Shown one piece after another: positions 43,464 through 52,106 of a DNA stretch of 64,000 bases. The stretch is from Chloroflexota bacterium. GTDB lineage: Bacteria; Chloroflexota; Anaerolineae; Anaerolineales; Villigracilaceae. Position 1 is the first letter of the stretch; each line of letters opens with the position of its first letter. Made by a program: the position numbers and the translations under genes. The notes beneath the pieces were generated by a model. It made no database searches. It saw only the letters and a list, made by a program, of their open reading frames with translations, and was not told the origin of the DNA. The stretch covers positions 1 through 64,000 of the forward strand of contig JACRBN010000010.1 of the NCBI GenBank assembly GCA_016213105.1. Direction: 5' to 3'.

Positions 43464-45104
43464 ATGACGATGAATGCACCCGAACCCCTGGTTCCGACCT
43501 TCTCCCTGCAAACCTGGCGGGAAAATTTCCTGCGCATGCTCCTGCGCGGGACGTCGCTCTTCGGCCTGTTTGCTTTGACCGCCGTGTACTTCTTCTACGA
43601 AGAAACTGCTTTTCTGGCGGTTTTTTCGATGGCATACATCATCCTCCTGGCTGTCACCTTCATGCGTATGCCCTACTGGGTGCGCGCCTGGACATTTATA
43701 TTTATCATGTATTTATTGGGCGTCAGCGGTTTGGTGGAAACAGGGGTTTCGGGAAGCGCGCGCATGTTCTTCGTCGCTTTTGTTGTGATCGCAGGCATGT
43801 TTTTTTCCACGCGAACCACGATCCTGGCGGCAGGCTTCAGCCTGGTTACCATATTAATAGCCCTGTGGCTGAACTTTTCAGGCATTTACATACCGGTCAG
43901 GGCAACACCCCTGACCGAAAACGTGGGGACCTGGATCATCGCGATTGCCTCCATCTCCTTACTGGATGCGGTCATGATCCTGGGATTGTCCCTGCTTCAG
44001 AACGGCTTCGAACGCGCCCAAAAAGAGGCACAGACATCGCTCACGACATTGGAAAGGGAACGCGCACAGCTCGAACAACGCGTGGAGGAACGCACCCGCG
44101 AGATCGTTGAAAAAACCAGGCAACTCGAAGCGGCCTCCAAGGTTGCCCGCAAGATCGCTGAAATCCGCGACTTGCAGGCCTTATTGAACAACGTCGCCTT
44201 CAGCATTGCCGATCAGTTCAATTTCTATCACGTAGGCATCTTCCTGCTGGATGACAAGGAACAGTTTGCCGCCCTGCAAGCCGCCTCCTCGGAGGGTGGA
44301 AAGAAGATGCTCGAAATGGGTCACCGCCTGGCTGTCGGGCAGACAGGCATCGTCGGATACGTGACCGGGCAGGCGCGCGCGCGCGTGGCCCTGGATACGG
44401 GCGCGGATGCCGTTTTCTTCGACAATCCGCACCTGCCGCTCACCCACTCTGAAATGGCCCTGCCGCTGATCGTGCGCGGCCGGGTGATTGGCGCGCTGGA
44501 CATCCAGTCTGAAAAGATCGACGCCTTCAGTGAGGGTGATATCGATGTCATGCAGACGGTGGCCGACCAACTGGCCATTGCCGTCGAGAATACCCGCCTC
44601 TTCACCGAATCCGAGGCGGTCATCAGCCAGTTCGAAGCCATCACCGCCCTGCAAACTCATGACGTTTGGGCCAACTACACCAAACGCCACACCCCGGCTT
44701 ATCAGTTTTCCGCTTTTGGCGTTCGACCCATGCGTGGGACCGCCCAAAACGAGGGTCCCAGGAGCCTGCGCATCCCCATCGACTTGCGCGGGCAGGAGAT
44801 CGGCGTGATCCACCTGCGCCGCAAGGAGACTTCTCCCGTCTGGAGCAACCGCGAACGGGACATCGCCCAGGAAATCGCCAGCCAGGTGGCACTGGCACTG
44901 GATACCAGCCGTTTGCTGGAGGAAACCCAGAAAAACGCCGCCCGCGATCAGATGATCGCCAACGTCTCCAACAAGATGCGTGAAACCCTCGACATGGAAA
45001 CCGTCCTGCAAACCGCCGCCGACGAGCTGCGCAACGCCTTCGGCCTGACGGAAGCCGAGGTGCGCCTCAATCCATCAGCCCCTTCAGACCGCGCCGCCCC
45101 GTAA
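43464..45104 (+). CDS. Array receptor 3: membrane domain, coiled coil, GAF
   Basis: A 546-residue receptor, the shortest of the eight. About six helices occupy residues 28-175. Unlike most siblings it has no clear HAMP; a coiled coil (LERERAQLEQRVEERTREIV) links membrane to GAF (about 236-383, FNFYHVGIFLLD, GQTGIVGYVTGQ). Half-GAF segment at about 433-488 (LRGQEIGVIHLRR, VALALDTSRLLEE) and tail METVLQTAADELRNAF complete it. Six bases separate it from the previous gene. Confidence 0.9.
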   Translation: MTMNAPEPLVPTFSLQTWRENFLRMLLRGTSLFGLFALTAVYFFYEETAFLAVFSMAYIILLAVTFMRMPYWVRAWTFIFIMYLLGVSGLVETGVSGSARMFFVAFVVIAGMFFSTRTTILAAGFSLVTILIALWLNFSGIYIPVRATPLTENVGTWIIAIASISLLDAVMILGLSLLQNGFERAQKEAQTSLTTLERERAQLEQRVEERTREIVEKTRQLEAASKVARKIAEIRDLQALLNNVAFSIADQFNFYHVGIFLLDDKEQFAALQAASSEGGKKMLEMGHRLAVGQTGIVGYVTGQARARVALDTGADAVFFDNPHLPLTHSEMALPLIVRGRVIGALDIQSEKIDAFSEGDIDVMQTVADQLAIAVENTRLFTESEAVISQFEAITALQTHDVWANYTKRHTPAYQFSAFGVRPMRGTAQNEGPRSLRIPIDLRGQEIGVIHLRRKETSPVWSNRERDIAQEIASQVALALDTSRLLEETQKNAARDQMIANVSNKMRETLDMETVLQTAADELRNAFGLTEAEVRLNPSAPSDRAAP

Positions 45105-45118
45105 AGGTCAAAGCGATC

Positions 45119-47149
45119 ATGAGCCTCCCCGAACCCACCTTTTCCACAATGGATCGCCAGCGGCGCAATGCGGCCCTGGCTGGCGTCAGCATCCTGGCCA
45201 TCGCATTCCTGAACATTGCCATGACCATCACGTACACGACTGCGTTTAATTGGCAGATTGCAGTCGAGGTTCTTTCCATTGCCGGATTGATCCTGCTCTC
45301 CGTTTTCAGTATCATGCGCGCCCTTCGCGGGGATGCGGAGCAAAGCGTGTGGATGTTGATCGTGGGCATCATGATCGTGGCAACCATCCGCACCGTTTTC
45401 CGCCAGGAGATCGGCCTGCCCTTCGGCATCCTGTCTGCCATCATCATTTCGATCATCGGCACACTGACCCTGCCGCTCAAAAAAGCCGACCGCGCCCTGA
45501 TTATTGGGTACCTGTTCGGCAGCCTGATCGTGATCTTCGACGCGTATGCCGACCGCTTCTATCTTAGGCTGCCCACCGCGGCGGAAATCAGTGATAGCGC
45601 CGGCATTCTGGCGGGGTTCGTCTTCGTCTTCCAGATCCTGCTGCTGATCTTCCAGGGCCGCACCATTGGTTTGGGTGTTAAGATCGCCAACAGCATTGCC
45701 TCCATCACGTTGGTGATCGCGGTGTTGTTGGGCACCATGAGCATTACCATCATCCGCAATACGCTGGCGGCCGAAGACATTCTGTCCATATCGCCCTTGG
45801 TTATCTACGGGTTACTCCAATCCTTGCGAAACGTCACCATTGTCATGGGCGCCACCGTTACCGTGGTGGGAAGCATCCTGGGCGTGGTCATTGCCAGGCT
45901 GCTCACAGATCCATTGAACCTGGTGACCGAGACATCCGCGGAAGTGGCCCGCGGGAACCTGTCGGCGCGCGTTCCCATTAATCGCAGCGACGAGGTTGGT
46001 ATGTTGGGCCTGGCTTTCAACAGCATGGCCGACGAGTTGAGCACCACTGTGGAACAGCTTGAAAGCCGCGTGGCCGAACGCACCCACGCGCTGGAACGCC
46101 GCGCTGTCCAAATTCAGACAGCGGCCGAGATCGGCAACGCCGTCGCCAAGGTGCGCAACCTCGATCAATTGCTGGCCCAGGTCACCCAACTGATCAGCGA
46201 ACGTTTTGGGTACTACCATACCGGCATCTTCCTGCTGGATGAACATGGCGAGTTTGCCGTGCTGCGCGCCGCCAACAGTTCGGGCGGCCAGCGCATGCTC
46301 ATGCGCGGACACCGCCTCAAGGTCGGCCAGGTGGGCATCGTGGGCTACGTAACCGGCTCGGGCAATCCGCGCATCGCCCTGGATGTGGGCAGCGACGCGG
46401 CCTTCTTCGACAACCCCGACCTGCCCGATACCCGTTCCGAACTGGCGCTCCCGCTGATCGCCGGCGGCCGCACCCTGGGCGCGCTGGATGTGCAAAGCGT
46501 CGAGGAAAGCGCCTTCACTCAGGACGATATTTCCACCCTGCGGGTGCTGGCAGACCAGGTCTCCGTGGCCATCGAGAATGCGCGCCTGTTCGAGCAAAAC
46601 CAGAATGCCATCGAGACCATCCGCCGCGCATATGGCGATATCAGCCAGACCGCCTGGCAGAAAATGCAGAGATCCATCGAATCGATTGGCTTCATCAGCA
46701 GCTCCCAGGGTGGATTGGTGCGCATCGCCCACAGCGCACAGGGTGAACCGCCGCCGTTGCAGCCCACGCCCTCCGAAGACGGCCTGACCCTGACCGTCCC
46801 GATGAGGGTGCGTGGTCATGCCATTGGCTCCATCCGCCTCAGCAAACCCAGGCTTGCCCCACCCTGGACCGCGGAGGAGATCACGGTGGTAAGCGCACTG
46901 ACCGACCAACTTTCCAGCACCCTGGAAAGCGCCCGCCTGTACCAGGAGGCGCAGGTGCGTGCCGCCACCGAGCGCCAAACAACCAACATCGTCAACCAAA
47001 TTCGCAGTTCCACAGCCGTGGATGGCATTCTGCAAAACACCATTCGTGAATTGGGCCGGGCCTTCAACGCCTCCCGCACCTTCATCACCATCAACGTCCC
47101 CGAACCCAACGGGAACGCATCCCTGGGCGAACCGATGGATGAGGGATAA
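45119..47149 (+). CDS. Array receptor 4: multi-helix membrane domain, HAMP, GAF
   Basis: A 676-residue receptor with about seven hydrophobic segments in residues 14-260, HAMP at about 256-310 (LLTDPLNLVTETSAEVARGN) and a coiled coil. One GAF lies at about 347-494 (FGYYHTGIFLLD, NPDLPDTRSELALPL, LGALDVQS). A GDISQTAWQKM linker, half-GAF at about 555-610 (HAIGSIRL, LSSTLESARLYQE) and tail VDGILQNTIRELGRAF complete it. GAF ligands are not predictable from these motifs. Confidence 0.9.
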   Translation: MSLPEPTFSTMDRQRRNAALAGVSILAIAFLNIAMTITYTTAFNWQIAVEVLSIAGLILLSVFSIMRALRGDAEQSVWMLIVGIMIVATIRTVFRQEIGLPFGILSAIIISIIGTLTLPLKKADRALIIGYLFGSLIVIFDAYADRFYLRLPTAAEISDSAGILAGFVFVFQILLLIFQGRTIGLGVKIANSIASITLVIAVLLGTMSITIIRNTLAAEDILSISPLVIYGLLQSLRNVTIVMGATVTVVGSILGVVIARLLTDPLNLVTETSAEVARGNLSARVPINRSDEVGMLGLAFNSMADELSTTVEQLESRVAERTHALERRAVQIQTAAEIGNAVAKVRNLDQLLAQVTQLISERFGYYHTGIFLLDEHGEFAVLRAANSSGGQRMLMRGHRLKVGQVGIVGYVTGSGNPRIALDVGSDAAFFDNPDLPDTRSELALPLIAGGRTLGALDVQSVEESAFTQDDISTLRVLADQVSVAIENARLFEQNQNAIETIRRAYGDISQTAWQKMQRSIESIGFISSSQGGLVRIAHSAQGEPPPLQPTPSEDGLTLTVPMRVRGHAIGSIRLSKPRLAPPWTAEEITVVSALTDQLSSTLESARLYQEAQVRAATERQTTNIVNQIRSSTAVDGILQNTIRELGRAFNASRTFITINVPEPNGNASLGEPMDEG

Positions 47150-47155
47150 CCTGCC

Positions 47156-49366
47156 ATGAAAATTTCACAAAAAATCCTCCTTCCCACCCTAAGCGTATTC
47201 TTCTTTGTGATTGCCAGCCTGTTCGCGTACAGCTTCATCATCAACCAGGTGACCGACCGCAACCGCGAGAACACCGACCACGCCCAGCTCGAAGCGGCCT
47301 TCGACTCGAAAGTCAAATCCCAGGGCGACCTGGCGCTCGGCCTGGCTCTGCAAGCGGCCAATGATCCCTCCATCCAGGAAGCGTTCGCGCTGCGGGACCG
47401 CCAGCGTCTAACGGACTTGACCTACACCACCTATCAAACGCTGAACCGCCAATTCGACCTGCCGCAATACCAGTACCATCTTGCGCCCGCCATTTCCTTC
47501 CTGCGCCTGCACGATCTGGATAGCTTTGGCGATGATCTTTCCGCGTTTCGCAAGACGGTGATGCAGGCCAATCTGACCAAACTGCCGGTGGTGGGACTTG
47601 AAGTGGGGCGCGGCGGGCTAGGTTTGCGCGCCGTCACACCCGTTTTTTACAATGGGACCCACATCGGCTCCCTGGAGTTCGGTTCGAACGTGGATGACAC
47701 GTTCCTCAAGTCACTCAAGGCTGAATATGGGCATGAGTGGCGAATTCTGCTTACCCGCGAAGCCCTGGACACCGCCACCCTTCAAGATCTGGCCACCCTT
47801 ACCCCAGGCCCAACCACGGATCTCTACGAACTGGCCGCCACCAGCGAACTTTCCTTTGCGCCCGCCAGTTTTTACGCCTCCATTCTGGAGGAAGGGCTAA
47901 AAAGCACCTCGACCCTGCGAACAATAGAGAACAACACCTTTCGCATTTATAGTTTCCCATTGCTGGATTATTCGGGAGAAACCATCGGCACGGTGGAATT
48001 GATCACCGACCTGGGGCCAACCCTCAACCAACAATTCCTGCGCATCTTCTTCAGTGTGGTGGCGGTGCTGATCGCCCTGGGACTCGGCTCTTACACATTG
48101 ATGACCGTCACCCGCCGCACGCTCCAACCGCTCGGCGAATTGACCCAGTCTGCCATGCTCATTTCCTCCGGCGACTTGAACCATGAGATCAAGGTGTCAC
48201 GCGAGCAGGATGAGATCGGCCAACTGGGCAGGGCCTTCAGTCAGATGACCCTGCAATTGCGGAACCTGATCGACAGCCTGGAGAAAAGCATCCGCGACAG
48301 GACCCGCGACCTGGAGCGCCGCACGCGCGAATTGGAAACCGCCTCGCGCATCGCCCGCGACATCGCCTCCGAACAACGCCTGGATCAACTCTTGACGAAC
48401 GCCGCCAACCTGATCCACGAGGAATTCCATTTTTATCACGTGGGTATTTTCCTGGTGGACGACCTGCGCGAATACGCCGTCCTGCGCGCCTCTACTGGCG
48501 ATGCGGGGCGTCAGATGCTGGCCCTAAATCACCGACTGAAGGTCGGCGAGGTGGGCATCGTGGGCTTCGTCACCCAAACGGGACGCCCACGCGTTGCCCT
48601 CGAGGTGAGCAGCGACCTGACCCACTTCCGCAACCCTCTGCTGCCCAATACCCGCTCGGAGATGGCATTGCCGCTTGCCTATGGCAGCGACATCATTGGC
48701 GCCCTGGATGTGCAATCCACAGAGGCGGGAGCCTTCGATGAAAACGATGTCAAGATCATACAAACCCTGGCCGACCAGCTGGCCATCGCGATCAACAATG
48801 CCCGCCTGGCCGAACGCGCCCAGGACAGCCTGCGCGAACTGGGCACGCTCTACCAGTCCCAGATCCGAAATGCCTGGAAACAGGTGGCCCAGGAAAGGCT
48901 GACCGAATTCGAATATGATGGCCTGAACATCCTCTCCACCAGTCCGGACCTTCCTGAGGGTTCCCTCGATCAACTCGCGGGCGGACGGCCGGTCATCCTG
49001 CGCAGCCAGACCTTGACCAAAAAAGGCGCGCCCGGCAGCATCCTGCTCCTGCCGCTTATGCTCCAGGGCCAGTTGCTCGGAACGGTGGGCATCGAAAAGT
49101 CCGACCCCGCCTACGAGTGGAGCACGGAAGAGCTATCCGTCGCGGAGAACGCGACAGCCCAGGCCAGCCTGGCGCTGGAAAATGCGCGCCTGCTCGAAGA
49201 AACCCAGCGCAGAGCCGCCAAGGAACGCACCATCGGCGAAATCTCGGCCCGCATCGGCGGCCTGGTGGACATCGAAAAGATCCTCCAGACGACCGTACAG
49301 GAACTCAGCCAGACCCTGCCCAATGCGGAAGTGGCCATCCAGTTCCAGCACAAGGAGCGAGGATGA
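47156..49366 (+). CDS. Array receptor 5: Cache-like periplasmic domain, HAMP, GAF
   Basis: A 736-residue receptor with helix 1 at about 8-30, an outside sensory region to about 290 (FRKTVMQANLTKLPVVGLEV, GTHIGSLEFGSNVDDTFL, typical of Cache folds) and helix 2 at about 294-319. HAMP, coiled coil and GAF (about 406-558, FHFYHVGIFLVD, VGEVGIVGFVTQTGRPRVAL) follow. Half-GAF lies at about 625-683 and the tail is IEKILQTTVQELSQTL. Its stop overlaps the next start by ATGA. Confidence 0.9.
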   Translation: MKISQKILLPTLSVFFFVIASLFAYSFIINQVTDRNRENTDHAQLEAAFDSKVKSQGDLALGLALQAANDPSIQEAFALRDRQRLTDLTYTTYQTLNRQFDLPQYQYHLAPAISFLRLHDLDSFGDDLSAFRKTVMQANLTKLPVVGLEVGRGGLGLRAVTPVFYNGTHIGSLEFGSNVDDTFLKSLKAEYGHEWRILLTREALDTATLQDLATLTPGPTTDLYELAATSELSFAPASFYASILEEGLKSTSTLRTIENNTFRIYSFPLLDYSGETIGTVELITDLGPTLNQQFLRIFFSVVAVLIALGLGSYTLMTVTRRTLQPLGELTQSAMLISSGDLNHEIKVSREQDEIGQLGRAFSQMTLQLRNLIDSLEKSIRDRTRDLERRTRELETASRIARDIASEQRLDQLLTNAANLIHEEFHFYHVGIFLVDDLREYAVLRASTGDAGRQMLALNHRLKVGEVGIVGFVTQTGRPRVALEVSSDLTHFRNPLLPNTRSEMALPLAYGSDIIGALDVQSTEAGAFDENDVKIIQTLADQLAIAINNARLAERAQDSLRELGTLYQSQIRNAWKQVAQERLTEFEYDGLNILSTSPDLPEGSLDQLAGGRPVILRSQTLTKKGAPGSILLLPLMLQGQLLGTVGIEKSDPAYEWSTEELSVAENATAQASLALENARLLEETQRRAAKERTIGEISARIGGLVDIEKILQTTVQELSQTLPNAEVAIQFQHKERG

Positions 49367-51111
49367 ACATGATGAGCAACAACAACCCGCCCCGCCAGGT
49401 CGGCCCCGAAAATACGACTTCCGGCGAATACATGCGCAATTGGAGGCAGAGTTTTATCCGCCCCATGCTGGTTCTCGGGTTGGCCTTTGGCCTGATTGGC
49501 ATGATCACGGGCATCCTCGGCGCGCAAAATCTCGTCACCACCCTCGTGCTCGTGACGGGGTACCTGCTGGCCCTGGCCACCGCGCTCCTGCCCTTCCCGT
49601 ATTTTGCGCGCGTGCTGGTGCTACTGGCCGGGCTGTTCGGTGTGGCCGTCAACGAATTGGTGCTCTACGGCATCCTGGGCGACGCGGGATTGTATTTCTA
49701 TGCCGTCATCGTCATCGCCACGTTGATGCTCTCCACCCGCGCAGGCTGGTATGCCTTGAGTTTATCCCTGCTCGTGATCGCGGCGGCAGGCGCGGCCTTT
49801 CTGAGCGGCCTGGTGGATGCGTCTTCCGCGCAGATCGGGTATGCCGACCTGATGGACTGGCTGAGTAACCTGGCCATGCTCATCGTTTTCAGTGTGATCA
49901 TCATCCTGGGACTGCAACAATTGCAGAAGGTCATCGGGATTGGGGAAACAGAAACCAGGACGGCCCTCAACGAGCTGGAGGAAAATCACAGGCTGCTGGA
50001 GGATCGCATTCAACTCCGCACAACGGACCTGGAACAGGCCCGCCACACCAGCGAACGCCGCGCCCGTCAGTTCGAGGCCATCGCCCAGGTAGCGCGCGTC
50101 ATCGCCTCCGTCCAGGATATGGACCTGCTCCTGCCCCGCATCACGCAGGTGATCAGTCAACAGTTCGGTTTCTATCATATCGGCATCTTCTTCCTGGATG
50201 AGGCCCGTGAATATGCCGTCTTCAAGGCCGCCAACACCGAGGGCGGGCAAAGAATGCTCGCGCGCGGACACAGGCTCAAGATTGGGCAGACCGGCATCGT
50301 CGGCTACGTGGCAGGCGCTGGCAGCCCGCGCATCGCGTTGAACGCCGGCGAGGATGCGGTCTTCTTCAACAACCCCGACCTGCCCAAGACACGCTCCGAA
50401 ATGGCCCTGCCCCTGCGGGTGGGACGCGATTTGATCGGCGTGCTGGACGTGCAAAGCGAGGAAGTCAACGCCTTCAAGCCCGAAGACGTGGAGGCCCTCT
50501 CCACCCTGGCTGACCAGGTTGCCATCGCCATTCAGAATGCCAGGTCATTTCGCGAAGCCCAGAACCTGCTGGCCGAAGCGCAAAAGAACACCAGCACCTA
50601 CATCACCGAGGCCTGGAAGGTTCTGCGTTCGGAGACGACAATCCCCGGATACCGCACCTCCGGCTCGCTCGTCAAACAACTGGATGTGCCGCTCGAAGGG
50701 GAACACATTCAGCGTGCCCTGCACAGCAGCGATACCGTTCTGCAAGCCCGCAACCTGACCGTGCCCATCCTCCTGCGCGGCGAAGCCATCGGCGTGATCG
50801 ATTTGCTGGCCCCGCCGGCGCGCAGCTGGAGCGCAGACGAAGTCGATATTGCCAAAGCGGTGGCCGAGCGTTTGTCGCTCGCCATCGAAACCTCCACCCT
50901 GCTCAGCGCCACCCAGCACCGCGCCGACGTCGAGCGGCTCACCGCCGAGATTTCCACCAGGCTGAGCGCCTCCAATCGCATGGAGGCCATCATCCAGGCC
51001 ACGGCCGAGGAACTCAGCCGCGCCCTGGGCGGCTCGGACGTGACGGTCCAGATCCAGCCCGTTGCGCTGGATGCTGCCGAAGTGACTGGCGCGCAAGGAG
51101 AGGCCCAATGA
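49363..51111 (+). CDS. Array receptor 6: multi-helix membrane domain, coiled coil, GAF
   Basis: A 582-residue receptor starting at the ATG that overlaps the previous stop (ATGA, 49363-49366). The frame is open upstream but only as a shadow of receptor 5. Six or so helices span about 30-190, and a coiled coil replaces HAMP. The GAF is at about 252-399 (FGFYHIGIFFLDE, NPDLPKTRSEMALPL, LIGVLDVQSEE). STYITEAWKVLRS links to a half-GAF (about 460-516, GEAIGVIDLLA) and the tail MEAIIQATAEELSRAL. It overlaps the following lipoprotein gene by ATGA. Confidence 0.9.
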   Translation: MNMMSNNNPPRQVGPENTTSGEYMRNWRQSFIRPMLVLGLAFGLIGMITGILGAQNLVTTLVLVTGYLLALATALLPFPYFARVLVLLAGLFGVAVNELVLYGILGDAGLYFYAVIVIATLMLSTRAGWYALSLSLLVIAAAGAAFLSGLVDASSAQIGYADLMDWLSNLAMLIVFSVIIILGLQQLQKVIGIGETETRTALNELEENHRLLEDRIQLRTTDLEQARHTSERRARQFEAIAQVARVIASVQDMDLLLPRITQVISQQFGFYHIGIFFLDEAREYAVFKAANTEGGQRMLARGHRLKIGQTGIVGYVAGAGSPRIALNAGEDAVFFNNPDLPKTRSEMALPLRVGRDLIGVLDVQSEEVNAFKPEDVEALSTLADQVAIAIQNARSFREAQNLLAEAQKNTSTYITEAWKVLRSETTIPGYRTSGSLVKQLDVPLEGEHIQRALHSSDTVLQARNLTVPILLRGEAIGVIDLLAPPARSWSADEVDIAKAVAERLSLAIETSTLLSATQHRADVERLTAEISTRLSASNRMEAIIQATAEELSRALGGSDVTVQIQPVALDAAEVTGAQGEAQ

Positions 51112-52082
51112 TCCAACGATTGTGGAAGCTCTCGGCCATCCTCGCCATCCTCTCCCTGCTGACCTCCTGCTCGGGACTGGCTGCGCCCTCCGCGGAGGAC
51201 AGCCCGCTGCGCGTGGAATTTTCCTCCTGGTGGGGCGATTACACGCTCATCATCGCCCAGGAGCGGGGCCTGTTCGACAAATACGGCGTGGACGTGGAAC
51301 TGGTGTATTACGAGGTGTACTACAACAGCCTGGCAGACCTGGCCGCCGGTCAACTGGATGGCGGCCTGTACAACCTGGGTGACGCCCTCAACGTCTCACG
51401 CCATACGGAAGTTTCCCTGCTGGCCGTGTACGATGACGGCGGCCCCAACACCGTGGTCGTCACCCCGGGCATCCAGCGCATCTCCGACTTGAAGGGAAAA
51501 CGTTTGGGTGTGCCGCTCGGTTCATCCTACGAACTCTTCATCACCCAGATGCTGGAGACGGGCGGGCTTTCCCCCTCAGACGTGACCCTCTTCGACTACG
51601 ACCCCGCAGAGGTGCCCGACGCCCTGGGAGACAGCCTGGATGCCGGGTTTACCTGGGAACCTTACACAACCGAAGCCCTGACGAAGGGAAACCTGGTACT
51701 CTTTGCCTCCTCCCCGCAGGAACTGCTGTTCCCGGACGTGATCGCCTTCCGCAGGGAAGTGGCGGAAAACCGCCCCGACGATATCCGCGCCTTTCTCAAA
51801 GCCTGGTTCGAGGCTGTTGAATTTCGCGAACAAAATCCGCAGGCCGCGCGCCAGATCATCGCTGATTATTTTGGCGTGCCAGTCCGCGAGATAGAGGCCA
51901 GTTCGCCTGTAAAGATCCTCGGGCTTGACGAGAATCTGGCCCTGTATACTGCCAGCGAGACCAATGCTGTTTCTCCCATCCAAAGGGTCGCCAAGATCAA
52001 TGCCGATTTCCTCGTGCGCATCGGCACCCTCACCGAGTATCCCGAGTTTATTGAAATGTTCAATGCAGATTATCTGCGGTAA
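51108..52082 (+). CDS. NMT1/THI5-like substrate-binding lipoprotein inside the receptor array
   Basis: A 324-residue lipoprotein, signal ending LLTSCS, of the same NitT/TauT binding-protein superfamily as the product of 11315-12268 but only distantly similar. Visible are DYTLIIAQERGLFDKYGVDV, LGDALNVSRHTEVSLLAVYD, ISDLKGKRLGVPLGSSYELF and NRPDDIRAFLKAWFEAVEF. No permease or ATPase accompanies it. It is translationally coupled to receptor 6 and precedes receptor 7, which has a large outside domain. I infer a ligand-capture role that presents a small molecule to a receptor, as binding proteins do for some chemoreceptors. Confidence 0.88.
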   Translation: MIQRLWKLSAILAILSLLTSCSGLAAPSAEDSPLRVEFSSWWGDYTLIIAQERGLFDKYGVDVELVYYEVYYNSLADLAAGQLDGGLYNLGDALNVSRHTEVSLLAVYDDGGPNTVVVTPGIQRISDLKGKRLGVPLGSSYELFITQMLETGGLSPSDVTLFDYDPAEVPDALGDSLDAGFTWEPYTTEALTKGNLVLFASSPQELLFPDVIAFRREVAENRPDDIRAFLKAWFEAVEFREQNPQAARQIIADYFGVPVREIEASSPVKILGLDENLALYTASETNAVSPIQRVAKINADFLVRIGTLTEYPEFIEMFNADYLR

Positions 52083-52106
52083 AGGCTGAAAGTTGAGAAA
52101 AACGTC

